Shown here: positions 29,903-40,659 of the stretch, in pieces
Numbering within the stretch: the first letter of the stretch is position 1
Layout: every line of letters begins with the position of its first letter
Position numbers and translations under genes: made by a program
Source: Vogesella aquatica
Lineage (GTDB): Bacteria > Pseudomonadota > Gammaproteobacteria > Burkholderiales > Chromobacteriaceae
Assembly (NCBI RefSeq): GCF_028548455.1
Contig: NZ_JAQQLF010000004.1
Coordinates: 1-64,000, forward strand
Direction of reading: 5' to 3'
Length of the DNA stretch: 64,000 nucleotides
Notes under the pieces: generated by a model
Database searches by the model: none
Told to the model about the DNA's origin: nothing
Seen by the model: only the letters and a program-made list of their open reading frames with translations

Positions 29903-31342
29903 ATGACCTTGCGCCCCCGTCTTGTCGCCCTGGCGACCTCGCTGGCTCTGATCTGGCCAGCCGCCCCCAGTACCGCCCACGACCTGCCCAATCTGGGGAC
30001 GGTTGCCGAATCTGCCTTGCCCCAGGCCGAAGAAAACCGTATCGGCCGCGATATCCTGCGTAGTCTGCGTGACGATGGCGACGTGATCGACGATGCCGAA
30101 GTCGGTGACTACCTGGCCGACCTGGGCGGCAGCCTGGCCGCTACGGCGCAGGCACCCCTGTTGACCTTCCGTTTTTTTACCGTGAACGACCGCAGCATCA
30201 ACGCCTTTGCCCTGCCTGGCGGGGTGATCGGCGTACACAGCGGCCTGCTGATGGTGGCGCAAAGCGAGGGCGAGGTGGCCTCGGTGCTAGCGCATGAAAT
30301 TGCCCACGTTACCCAGCGCCATCTGGCGCGCATGCAGGAAAACCAGGGCAAGAACCAGCTTTGGTTGCTGGCGGCTGTGCTGGCCGGCGCGTTGGCGGCC
30401 TCGCGCAGCAGTAATGGTGATGCCACCTTTGGCGCGCTGAACGCCGGTGTGGGCCTGTCTATTAGCCAGCAGCTGGCCTATAGCCGCGATTTCGAACGCG
30501 AAGCCGACCGGCTGGGCATGCAGTATCTGGCGGCAGCCGGTTTCGACCCCCGCGCCATGCCGGCGTTCTTTGAGCGCCTGCAGCAGGAGCAGCGCCATAA
30601 CGACAATAACGCGCTGGGCTTTTTGCGTACGCACCCTTTAACCGTGGAACGCATCAGCGAGGGCCAGGGCCGTGCACAAAGCTACCCGGTGAAGATGCGC
30701 GCCAACAGTACCGACTTTGTCCTGATGCGCGAAAAGCTGCGCATCGCTACGCTAGGTGCGCAGGACGCCCTGGCGTACTACCAGACCGCGTTGGCTAGCG
30801 GGCGTTACCTGAACCGTGGCGCGGCACTGTACGGGCAGGCGCGTGCCTTGCTGGCGCAGGGCGAAACGGCCGCTGCCCAGGCCTTGTTGCCTGCGGTGCG
30901 TCAACAGCTTGGCAGCCACCCGTCTGTCTTGCTGCTGGAAGGCGATATCCAGCGTGCTGCGGCCAACCTGCCCGCCGCCATCCAGACCTACCATCAGGCC
31001 CTGCAAACCTGGCCGGCCCGCCGTGCCTTGCGGCTGGCCGAGATCGACACCCTGCTGCAAGCCGGTCGCAGTAGCGACGCGCGGCAGGCCATAGACGCGG
31101 CGCTGCTGCGCTACGGCGACGACGCCCAGCTGTGGCGGCTGTCGGCGCGCAGCTACGGCGAGGCCGACGCCTTGCGCTACCACGCCGCACTGGGAAATGC
31201 GTTCTTTTTCGAACAAAAGTTCGATTCCGCACGCGTACAGTACCAGCTGGCCAGCCGCGCACGCGGGGACGACTTTTATTTGCGCTCGTCTATCGAAGCG
31301 CGGCTGCGCGAGCTCGATGCCCTGCTGAAAACCGGGCCTTGA
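29903..31342 (+). CDS. M48-family periplasmic metalloprotease with TPR repeats (BepA-like)
   Basis: Quality-control protease/chaperone for outer-membrane proteins such as LptD. 479 aa. Signal peptide to about residue 25 (PSTA-HDL), zinc site HEIAH at 131-135 with the third ligand in DFEREADRLGMQYL, and C-terminal TPR-like helices (about residues 300-470). Architecture equals E. coli BepA (487 aa). ATG at 29903; the ribosome site is weak. Fits with lptE, tamAB and pagP in the same window. Confidence 0.9.
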   Translation: MTLRPRLVALATSLALIWPAAPSTAHDLPNLGTVAESALPQAEENRIGRDILRSLRDDGDVIDDAEVGDYLADLGGSLAATAQAPLLTFRFFTVNDRSINAFALPGGVIGVHSGLLMVAQSEGEVASVLAHEIAHVTQRHLARMQENQGKNQLWLLAAVLAGALAASRSSNGDATFGALNAGVGLSISQQLAYSRDFEREADRLGMQYLAAAGFDPRAMPAFFERLQQEQRHNDNNALGFLRTHPLTVERISEGQGRAQSYPVKMRANSTDFVLMREKLRIATLGAQDALAYYQTALASGRYLNRGAALYGQARALLAQGETAAAQALLPAVRQQLGSHPSVLLLEGDIQRAAANLPAAIQTYHQALQTWPARRALRLAEIDTLLQAGRSSDARQAIDAALLRYGDDAQLWRLSARSYGEADALRYHAALGNAFFFEQKFDSARVQYQLASRARGDDFYLRSSIEARLRELDALLKTGP

Positions 31343-31594
31343 GCACATCGCCATACCGTCTTTTCCCTGCCATTCGGGTGCAAGGTGCGCGATACCGGGT
31401 AAAAGCCCGCCAGCTGTGCCGGGCGTAGTGTTATGACAACATGACGCTGGCACGCGGCAATCGCAAAAATACAACATGATGCGGCGCAATATCCCTGATT
31501 TTAAAGCTGGTTTTGAGTGAAAACCCCAATAGCCTATTCCGCCCGATCACAGGCAGGATTTACACTCTGCACCGTGTAAGAAAGTTTTCGTTTC

Positions 31595-31611
31595 CGCAAA
31601 TTTTATTTGCG
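31595..31611. promoter_or_regulatory. Operator candidate over the aceE promoter
   Basis: CGCAAA-TTTTA-TTTGCG, extended on both sides by TTT...AAA with one mismatch. Its right edge lies 12 bases before the TATAAT at 31624, so it covers the -35 region. A bound repressor would block transcription of aceE. It does not resemble the E. coli PdhR site. Confidence 0.55.
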
Positions 31612-31623
31612 AAAATGTTCGCT

Positions 31624-31629
31624 TATAAT
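31624..31629 (+). promoter_or_regulatory. -10 box of the aceE promoter
   Basis: Perfect TATAAT, 92 bases before the aceE start codon; the -35 match is poor, which suits an activated or repressed promoter. Confidence 0.5.
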
Positions 31630-31721
31630 CCGTGTTGACCTGAAGCGGCCTCTACCCGGGGCTGAAACGACATGCAGGGCGTCGCCACAAGATGCCCCTA
31701 ACAATAATGTGAGGATGTGAG

Positions 31722-34385
<2,664 letters not shown>

Positions 34386-34496
34386 GCCGCCTGCGGCCAA
34401 CCTTGGGGAAGGGCGCGCCGCACGGCGCGCCCTGCACAAGCCGAATAGTGGCAGCCGGCGTTTACCCGCCTGCTGCCCCACGATGTGGATAAAGCC

Positions 34497-36155
34497 ATGA
34501 GCAATCTGATCGAACTGAAAGTGCCCGACATTGGCGGGCACAGCAATGTAGACGTGATCGAAGTATTCATCCAGCCGGGCCAGACCGTTGCCGTAGACGA
34601 CAGCCTGATCACGCTGGAAACCGATAAAGCCACCATGGAAGTACCGGCCGAAGCCGCCGGCGTGGTGAAAGAAGTGCGCGCCGTACTGGGTGGCAAGATC
34701 TCCGAAGGCGACGTGATCGCCATTATCGAAGTGGGTGCCAGCGCCGCTGCCCCGGCGCCGGCTGCTGCCGTGGCGGCCCCCGTTGCTGCTGCGCCGGCCC
34801 CGGTAGCCGCACCTGCACCTGCTGCAGCCCCGGCCGCTGCGGCCAACGTTGGCCGCAGCGAGATCCGCATTCCGGATATCGGCGGCCACAGCGGTGTGGA
34901 CGTGATCGAGGTATCGGTAAAAGTGGGTGACGAGATCAAGGTGGACGACAGCCTGATCACCCTGGAAACCGACAAGGCCACCATGGAAGTGCCGGCTACC
35001 GCCGCAGGCCGTGTGGTAGAGGTGAAAGTAAAAGTAGGCGACAAGGCCAGCGAAGGCGACCTGATCGTGGTGGTAGAGGGTGCCGGCGCTGCTGCTGCAC
35101 CGGCCGCTGCCGCACCGGTGGCTGCCCCGGCACCCGCTGCCGCGCCAGCTGCCGTAGCCGCACCTGCTGCTGTCCCTGTGGTCGCCCCGGTAGCCGCTGC
35201 CGTGGCTGCTGCGTTCAACGAAGCCGGCTTTGCCAAGTCGCACGCTGGCCCGTCGGTACGCAAGCTGGCGCGCGAGCTGGGCGTGGACCTGTCCAAGGTG
35301 AAGGGTTCCGGCCGCAAGGGCCGTATCGTCGAAGACGATGTGAAGGGCTTCGTGAAAGCCGTGCTGCAGAACCCGGCTGCGCTGGCACCGGCTGCCGCCG
35401 CACCGGCAGGCAGCGGCGTGGGTCTGGACCTGCTGCCGTGGCCGAAGGTGGACTTCGCCAAGTTCGGCCCGATCGAAACCAAGCCGCTGTCGCGCATCCA
35501 GAAGATTTCTGGCGCCAACCTCAGCCGCAACTGGGTGATGATCCCGCACGTCACGTTCAACGACGAGTGCGACATCACCGAGCTGGAAGACTTCCGCAAG
35601 ACCATCGGCAAAGAGTGGGAAAAGTCCGGCCTGAAGATCAGCCCGCTGGCCTTCATCATCAAGGCCGCCGCCGAAGCGCTGAAGGCGTTCCCCACCTTCA
35701 ACAGCTCGCTGGACGGTGACAACCTGGTGCTCAAGCAGTACTACCATATCGGCTTTGCTGCCGACACGCCGAACGGCCTGGTGGTACCGGTGATCAAGAA
35801 CGTGGACCAGAAGGGCATCAAGCAGATTGCCAAGGAACTCACCGACCTGTCCGCGCTGGCGCGCGACGGCAAGCTGAAGCCGACCGACATGCAGGGTGCG
35901 ACCTTCACCATCTCCAGCCTGGGCGGTATTGGCGGCACCAGCTTCACCCCGATCGTGAATGCGCCGGAAGTGGCCATCCTGGGCGTGTGCAAATCGCAGA
36001 TCAAGCCGGTATGGAACGGTAAAGAGTTCGCACCGCGCCTGATGTGCCCGCTCTCGCTGTCCTTCGACCACCGCGTGATCGACGGCGCCGCTGCGGCCCG
36101 CTTCACCGTGTACCTGGGCAAGCTGCTGTCCGACGTACGTCGCCTGATCCTGTAA
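34497..36155 (+). CDS. aceF: Pyruvate dehydrogenase E2, dihydrolipoamide acetyltransferase
   Basis: Core of the PDH complex. 552 aa: lipoyl domain 1 (lipoyl-Lys 44), Ala/Pro linker, lipoyl domain 2 (Lys 160), long Ala/Pro linker, subunit-binding domain (about 240-280, [30 protein letters not shown]), and the catalytic domain with [12 protein letters not shown] near residue 525. Start at 34497 matches the lpdA N terminus exactly ([20 protein letters not shown]). The first linker ends with a perfect palindrome of the window's repeat motif (34839-34856), translated AAANVGR. Confidence 0.96.
   Translation: MSNLIELKVPDIGGHSNVDVIEVFIQPGQTVAVDDSLITLETDKATMEVPAEAAGVVKEVRAVLGGKISEGDVIAIIEVGASAAAPAPAAAVAAPVAAAPAPVAAPAPAAAPAAAANVGRSEIRIPDIGGHSGVDVIEVSVKVGDEIKVDDSLITLETDKATMEVPATAAGRVVEVKVKVGDKASEGDLIVVVEGAGAAAAPAAAAPVAAPAPAAAPAAVAAPAAVPVVAPVAAAVAAAFNEAGFAKSHAGPSVRKLARELGVDLSKVKGSGRKGRIVEDDVKGFVKAVLQNPAALAPAAAAPAGSGVGLDLLPWPKVDFAKFGPIETKPLSRIQKISGANLSRNWVMIPHVTFNDECDITELEDFRKTIGKEWEKSGLKISPLAFIIKAAAEALKAFPTFNSSLDGDNLVLKQYYHIGFAADTPNGLVVPVIKNVDQKGIKQIAKELTDLSALARDGKLKPTDMQGATFTISSLGGIGGTSFTPIVNAPEVAILGVCKSQIKPVWNGKEFAPRLMCPLSLSFDHRVIDGAAAARFTVYLGKLLSDVRRLIL
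34839..34856. repeat. Perfect back-to-back inverted motif pair inside aceF
   Basis: GCGGCCAACGTTGGCCGC, an 18-bp perfect palindrome made of two motif copies with no spacer, lying in the Ala/Pro linker between the two lipoyl domains, where sequence constraint is low. Confidence 0.85.
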
Positions 36156-36212
36156 TCATGCCTGGCGCAGGTTGGCCGCGGCCAGCCTGCCCGCCATTGC
36201 GGATGGAAAACC

Positions 36213-37994
36213 ATGAGCAATCTGATTGAACTGAAAGTGCCGGACATCGGCGGCCACAGCAATGTGGACGTGATCGACGTGTTCGTGAAAGTAGGCGACA
36301 CCGTTGCCAAAGACGACAGCCTGATCACGCTGGAAACCGACAAAGCCACCATGGAAGTGCCGGCCGAACAAGCCGGCGTGGTGAAAGAAGTGCGTACCGC
36401 TGTGGGCGGCAAAATCTCCGAAGGTGACGTAATCGTCATTATCGAAGCTGCCGGTGCTGCCGCTGCGGCCAACCCCGCGCCAGCAGCTGCCCCGGCCGCT
36501 GCTGCACCCGCCGCAGCCCCTGCAGCTGCCCCGGTGGCTGGCAGCCACGCAGGTGCTGCCGACATCGAGTGCGACGTGCTGGTACTGGGCGCCGGCCCTG
36601 GCGGCTACTCCGCCGCCTTCCGCGCGGCCGACCTGGGCCTGAAAGTGGTACTGGTCGAGCGTTACGCCACCCTGGGCGGCGTGTGCCTGAACGTGGGCTG
36701 CATCCCGTCCAAGGCGCTGCTGCACAACGCGGCGGTGATCGACGAGGTGAAACACCTGGCTGCCAACGGCATCAAGTTTGCCGCGCCGGAAATCGACATC
36801 GACATGCTGCGTGGCTACAAGGAAAAAGTCATCGGCAAACTCACCGGTGGTCTGGCCGGCATGGCCAAGGCACGCAAGGTGCAAGTGGTGCGCGGTGTCG
36901 GCCAGTTCCTGGACCCGTACCACCTGCAGGTGGAAACCACCGAAGGCAGCGGCCAGGACAAGACCGGTGCCAAGCAGGTGATCAAGTTCAAGAACGCCAT
37001 CATCGCTGCCGGTAGCCGCGTGGTGAACCTGCCGTTCATCCCGCAAGACCCGCGCATCGTGGATTCCACCGGCGCGCTGGAGCTGAAAACCGTGCCCGGC
37101 AAGATGCTGGTGATCGGTGGCGGCATTATCGGCCTGGAAATGGGCACCGTGTACTCCACGCTGGGCGCACGCCTGGACGTGGTGGAAATGATGGACGGCC
37201 TGATGCAAGGCCCGGACCGTGATCTGGTGAAGGTATGGGAAAAGTACAACGCCCATCGCTTCGACAACATCATGACCGGCACCAAAACCGTGGCGGTAGA
37301 AGCCCGTGAAGACGGCATCTACGTGAGCTTTGAAGGTGCCAAGGCTCCGAAAGAGCCGCAGCGTTACGACCTGGTACTGGTCGCCGCCGGCCGCGCGCCG
37401 AACGGCAAGCTGATCGGCGCCGAAAACGCCGGTATTGCCGTGAGCGACCGTGGCTTTATCGAAGTGGACAAGCAGCAGCGCACCAACGTGCCGCACATCT
37501 ACGCCATCGGCGATATCGTTGGCCAGCCTATGCTGGCGCACAAGGCGGTGCACGAGGCGCACGTGGCAGCGGAAAACTGCGCCGGCCACAAAGCCTACTT
37601 CGACGCCCGCGTGATTCCGGGTGTGGCCTACACCGACCCGGAAGTAGCGTGGGTAGGCGTGACCGAAGAGAGCGCCAAGCGTGACGGCATCAAGATCGAA
37701 AAAGCGGTGTTCCCGTGGGCTGCCTCCGGCCGCGCCATCGCTAACGGTCGTGACGAAGGCTTCACCAAGCTGATTTTCGACGCCGAGACCCATCAGGTGA
37801 TCGGCGGCGCCATCGTGGGTACCCACGCCGGCGACATGCTGGGCGAAATCTGCCTGGCCATCGAAATGGGCTGCGACGCCACCGACATCGGCAAGACCAT
37901 CCATGCGCACCCGACCCTGGGCGAGAGCATCGGCATGGCCGCCGAAGTGGCACACGGCAGCTGCACCGACCTGCCGCCGCAACGCAAGAAGTAA
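36213..37994 (+). CDS. lpdA: Pyruvate dehydrogenase E3, dihydrolipoamide dehydrogenase with N-terminal lipoyl domain
   Basis: FAD enzyme reoxidising dihydrolipoamide with NAD+. 593 aa, about 120 longer than a plain E3, because residues 1-80 form a lipoyl domain (Lys 44 in [10 protein letters not shown]) joined by an Ala/Pro linker. Then [17 protein letters not shown] (FAD), redox disulfide C158/C163 ([13 protein letters not shown]), [19 protein letters not shown] (NAD) and the catalytic HAHPTLGE at the C terminus. The lipoyl domain is almost identical to the first one in AceF, suggesting recent copying or gene conversion. Such E3 proteins are known in Neisseria and relatives. Confidence 0.96.
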   Translation: MSNLIELKVPDIGGHSNVDVIDVFVKVGDTVAKDDSLITLETDKATMEVPAEQAGVVKEVRTAVGGKISEGDVIVIIEAAGAAAAANPAPAAAPAAAAPAAAPAAAPVAGSHAGAADIECDVLVLGAGPGGYSAAFRAADLGLKVVLVERYATLGGVCLNVGCIPSKALLHNAAVIDEVKHLAANGIKFAAPEIDIDMLRGYKEKVIGKLTGGLAGMAKARKVQVVRGVGQFLDPYHLQVETTEGSGQDKTGAKQVIKFKNAIIAAGSRVVNLPFIPQDPRIVDSTGALELKTVPGKMLVIGGGIIGLEMGTVYSTLGARLDVVEMMDGLMQGPDRDLVKVWEKYNAHRFDNIMTGTKTVAVEAREDGIYVSFEGAKAPKEPQRYDLVLVAAGRAPNGKLIGAENAGIAVSDRGFIEVDKQQRTNVPHIYAIGDIVGQPMLAHKAVHEAHVAAENCAGHKAYFDARVIPGVAYTDPEVAWVGVTEESAKRDGIKIEKAVFPWAASGRAIANGRDEGFTKLIFDAETHQVIGGAIVGTHAGDMLGEICLAIEMGCDATDIGKTIHAHPTLGESIGMAAEVAHGSCTDLPPQRKK

Positions 37995-38003
37995 ACCCGC
38001 GCC

Positions 38004-38023
38004 TGCGGCCAACCTTGGCCGCA
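38004..38023. repeat. Inverted motif pair after lpdA
   Basis: TGCGGCCAACCTTGGCCGCA: perfect 9-bp arms with a CC spacer. Followed 12 bases later by a classical terminator, so it is a separate element. Confidence 0.8.
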
Positions 38024-38035
38024 CGGCCAGGCAAC

Positions 38036-38064
38036 AAGGGCAAGCCCACGGGCTTGCCCTTTTT
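38036..38064 (+). terminator. Rho-independent terminator of the aceE-aceF-lpdA operon
   Basis: AAGGGCAAGCC-CACG-GGCTTGCCCTT followed by TTT. Confidence 0.92.
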
Positions 38065-38130
38065 CATTGATGTGGCGCGGCCTGCGCTGGCTTTGCCAAG
38101 GCCGACAGGCCGCTTGCGGGCCTGTCACGA

Positions 38131-38592
38131 TTACCTGGCTGTGCCCTGGCTTTGCCGCAGTGCGCCCGTTACCCAGCGCTGGATGTTGGCCGCATCCATC
38201 GCGCCGGCCTGGCGTTGTACTTCCTGGCCGTTCACAAACAGGATCAGCGTGGGGATGCTGCGGATATTGAAACGCTGCCCCAGCGTGGTTTCGCCCTGGG
38301 TGTCGATCTTGGCAAAGCGTAGCTGCGGCATGGCGGCGGCGGCCTGGGCGAAGGCCGGGCCCATCATCTGGCAGGGGCCGCACCACGGGGCCCAGAAGTC
38401 CACCACTACCGGAATGTCGTTGCGGCTAAGGTGGCGTTCGGCGTTATCCACCGTGAGCTTGACCGGTTTGCCGTGCAGCAGTGGCTGGTGGCACTGGCCG
38501 CAATTGGGCTGGTCGTTGAGGCGCGCGGCGGGCAGGCGGTTGATGGCGTCGCAGTGCGGGCACACCAGGTGGCGGGCGTCGTGGCTGGTCAT
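38131..38592 (-). CDS. trxC: Thioredoxin 2 (TrxC) with N-terminal zinc ribbon
   Basis: Cytoplasmic disulfide reductase induced by oxidative stress in other bacteria. 153 aa. Zinc ligands C11/C14 (CPHC) and C31/C34 (CGQC), then the thioredoxin fold with WCGPC (C71, C74), and cis-Pro in RSIPTLILF. GAGGAG lies 8 bases before the ATG. Separate transcription unit on the minus strand, convergent with lpdA. Confidence 0.93.
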   Translation of the reverse strand: MTSHDARHLVCPHCDAINRLPAARLNDQPNCGQCHQPLLHGKPVKLTVDNAERHLSRNDIPVVVDFWAPWCGPCQMMGPAFAQAAAAMPQLRFAKIDTQGETTLGQRFNIRSIPTLILFVNGQEVQRQAGAMDAANIQRWVTGALRQSQGTAR

Positions 38593-38661
38593 CGGCGTTC
38601 TCCTCGAAGTGACGCGAAGCAGATGGTGGTGGCGGGCAATACTTTCAAGTGATTGATAGTG

Positions 38662-38991
38662 TTACCGCGGCGGTAGCCATTTCGGCACCCGTGCCAGCAG
38701 CCGGTCAACTAGCGCCGGGTCCATGTAGCGGTAGTTGTCGGGTATGTCGAGGCAGACGATGCGCGCGTGGCGCAGGTGGGCGCGGAACTGGCGTGACAGC
38801 TTGCGCTGGTGGGCGCTTTCCATCACGAAGATCAGCTCGGCCCAGGCCAGCAGCTCGGGCGTGACCGGGTTTTCTGCTTCGTTGAGCAGGCCGGCCGACG
38901 CGGTTTCCACGCCGGGCCAGTCGGCAAACACCTGCTCGGCGGTGGGGCTGCGCAGCCGGTTCTGGCTACAAATGAATAACACCCGCTTCAT
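38662..38991 (-). CDS. Low-molecular-weight phosphotyrosine-phosphatase-like protein
   Basis: 109 aa, shorter than classical LMW-PTPs (about 150). The N terminus has the CX5R loop C8-SQNRL-R14 followed by SPTAEQVF, and the region DIPDNYRYMDPALVD supplies a candidate general acid (Asp). The short family is widespread and poorly studied; phosphatase activity is inferred from the loop. Its start overlaps the end of the TetR gene by 4 bases, so it is probably co-transcribed with tetR. Confidence 0.8.
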   Translation of the reverse strand: MKRVLFICSQNRLRSPTAEQVFADWPGVETASAGLLNEAENPVTPELLAWAELIFVMESAHQRKLSRQFRAHLRHARIVCLDIPDNYRYMDPALVDRLLARVPKWLPPR

Positions 38992-39599
38992 GGCTCGCCC
39001 TGTGCGGCCACGCCCGCCAGGGCATTATCCAGTAGCAGCCGCAGCTCTTCCGCCACCTCGTCCAGCGCTGTGGTGTTGCCTTGCGCCCGGCATAGCAGGA
39101 TGGCGCCTTCCACCGCAGCGATCAACAAAGTTGCCAGCCGGGCGGCCCGCGCTGCCGGCAAGCCTGCTGTGACAAGGCTGTCGCCCAGCGGCTGTTGCCA
39201 GGCGCGGATGGCAGCTGCCACCGCGGCCAACATTGGCGCGTCGTCGTCGGCTGCGCTGTCATCGGCGGCTACGGCCATCACCGGGCAGCCGGCGCGGCAG
39301 GCTTTGTCTTGCAACAGCTGCCGCCACAGCGCGACAAACGCCAGCAGCCCGTCGCGCGGGCCGGCGGCGAAGGTGCGTGTCAGGTAGCGGGCGACCTGTT
39401 CGCCGCTCAGTTGTACCGCTTCGCTGATCAGCTGCGGCTTGCCGCCAGGGAAGTAGTGGTAAGTAGAGCCCAGCGGCGCCTGCGCCAGCTTGGCCACTTC
39501 GCGCACGCTGGTGGCGTTCAGGCCGCGCTGGCGCAGCATGTCGGCGGCGGCCAGCACCAGGCGTTGACGTGGATCGACAGCGGAATCATTCATCGGCAT
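38988..39599 (-). CDS. TetR/AcrR-family transcriptional regulator
   Basis: 203 aa from the ATG at 39599. N-terminal HTH RQRLVLAAADMLRQRGLNATSVREVAKLAQAPLGSTYHYFPGG is typical of the family; the rest is a ligand-binding helical domain with a Cys pair (KACRAGCPV) found in the YxaF/LmrA-type subfamily. Divergent from an alpha/beta hydrolase gene, with two operator-like palindromes between them. The stop codon overlaps the PTP start. A later start at 39593 is possible. Confidence 0.88.
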   Translation of the reverse strand: MPMNDSAVDPRQRLVLAAADMLRQRGLNATSVREVAKLAQAPLGSTYHYFPGGKPQLISEAVQLSGEQVARYLTRTFAAGPRDGLLAFVALWRQLLQDKACRAGCPVMAVAADDSAADDDAPMLAAVAAAIRAWQQPLGDSLVTAGLPAARAARLATLLIAAVEGAILLCRAQGNTTALDEVAEELRLLLDNALAGVAAQGEP

Positions 39600-39607
39600 G
39601 GTCTTGC

Positions 39608-39657
39608 TATAACAGTCGTCATAGTCTAGCATCGAAATCATTATAACGACTGTCATA
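39608..39657. promoter_or_regulatory. Two tandem TetR-type operators between tetR and the hydrolase gene
   Basis: TATAACAGTCGTCATA at 39608-39623 and TATAACGACTGTCATA at 39642-39657. Both are TATAAC-N4-GTCATA near-palindromes; the N4 spacers (AGTC, GACT) are reverse complements of each other. Their centres are 34 bp apart, about three helix turns. They lie just before the tetR start and 33 bases before the hydrolase start, so one protein could control both promoters. Confidence 0.75.
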
Positions 39658-39689
39658 GATCAAGCATGACAACTCACGAGAGGCCTATC

Positions 39690-40577
39690 ATGACCCTACC
39701 CGAGACGGCAGCGGGCACGGTGCACGCGTTTATCTTGCCGGCGCGCGACGGCTACCCCTTGGCCGCAACGTTGTTCCAGGCCGCCGGCCAGCCGCGTGGC
39801 GGCATCATCTTGGCCGGTGCCACCGGTGTACCGCAGCGCTTCTACCGCCGTTTTGCCGAGCACGCGCAGCAAGGCGGCTTTACCGTACTGACGCTGGACT
39901 ATCGCGGGATCGGCCGGTCGCGGCCGCCCAGCCTGCGCGGCTTTGACATGCAGTACACCGACTGGGGCAAGCTGGACCTGGCCGCCGCGGTGGATGCGAT
40001 GGCGGACGCGCCGGTGCCGCTGTACTGGGTGGGCCATTCGTACGGTGGCCACGCGCTGGGCATGCTGCCCAATCACCAGCGGGTAACAGCCGCGTACGCG
40101 CTGGGGGTAGGTGCGGGATGGCATGGCTGGATGCCGTGGTACGAAAGCCTGCGCGTGCGCTTCATGTGGGCCACGGTGCTGCCGTGGCTGACGCGCTGCA
40201 AGGGCTATTCGCCGTGGGCGATGCTGGGAATCGGCGAAGACCTGCCGGCTGGTGTGTTCTGGCAATGGCGGCACTGGTGCCGATTTCCGCGCTATTTCTT
40301 TGACGACCCGGCCAGTGCCTGGGTACACGACGCCTTTGCCAGCGTACGTACTCCGCTCGTGGCGGCTACCGCGCTGGACGACCTGTGGGCCATGCCGCGT
40401 TCGCGCGACGCTTTTTTCGATGGTTACCGCCAGGCGCCGCAACAGCGCCGTGACCTGGACCCGGCGCAGTACGGCAAGCTGGGGCATATGGGCTATTTCC
40501 GTGCCCACGCGCAGCCCTTGTGGCAGGAGGTGCTGGACTGGTTCGATACGCAGGGCCAGTGCAGTACCGTGGCGTAG
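39690..40577 (+). CDS. Alpha/beta hydrolase
   Basis: 295-aa serine hydrolase. Nucleophile elbow GHSYGGH, oxyanion-type segment ILAGATGVPQRFYRRFAEHA, LDYRGIGRS, and a C-terminal catalytic-His region (KLGHMGYFR). Many proteins of this group are annotated as predicted alpha/beta hydrolases (COG4757). Start at 39690 because GAGAGG lies 7 bases upstream; an ATG at 39666 is also in frame. Likely controlled by the divergent TetR regulator. Substrate unknown. Confidence 0.85.
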   Translation: MTLPETAAGTVHAFILPARDGYPLAATLFQAAGQPRGGIILAGATGVPQRFYRRFAEHAQQGGFTVLTLDYRGIGRSRPPSLRGFDMQYTDWGKLDLAAAVDAMADAPVPLYWVGHSYGGHALGMLPNHQRVTAAYALGVGAGWHGWMPWYESLRVRFMWATVLPWLTRCKGYSPWAMLGIGEDLPAGVFWQWRHWCRFPRYFFDDPASAWVHDAFASVRTPLVAATALDDLWAMPRSRDAFFDGYRQAPQQRRDLDPAQYGKLGHMGYFRAHAQPLWQEVLDWFDTQGQCSTVA

Positions 40578-40619
40578 CCTGTGTGAAGGCGACGGTGTAT
40601 CGCAACTGCGCTACGATGA

Positions 40620-40637
40620 TGCATTATCGATAATGCA
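40620..40637. promoter_or_regulatory. Perfect 18-bp palindrome upstream of the FliB-like gene
   Basis: TGCATTATCGATAATGCA, perfect self-complementarity with no spacer, ending 22 bases before the start codon. It resembles an operator for a dimeric regulator placed near the transcription start; as RNA it would hide part of the leader. Confidence 0.6.
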
Positions 40638-40659
40638 CAGTGCAGCAAAAGGTGACCTC

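Larger units (their letters stand above)
31343..31721. other. 379-base promoter region of the pyruvate dehydrogenase operon
   Basis: No gene. The first part is GC-rich with a possible weak hairpin near 31388-31425. From about 31490 it turns AT-rich and holds a clear TATAAT (31624-31629) and the palindrome at 31595-31611. Confidence 0.7.
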
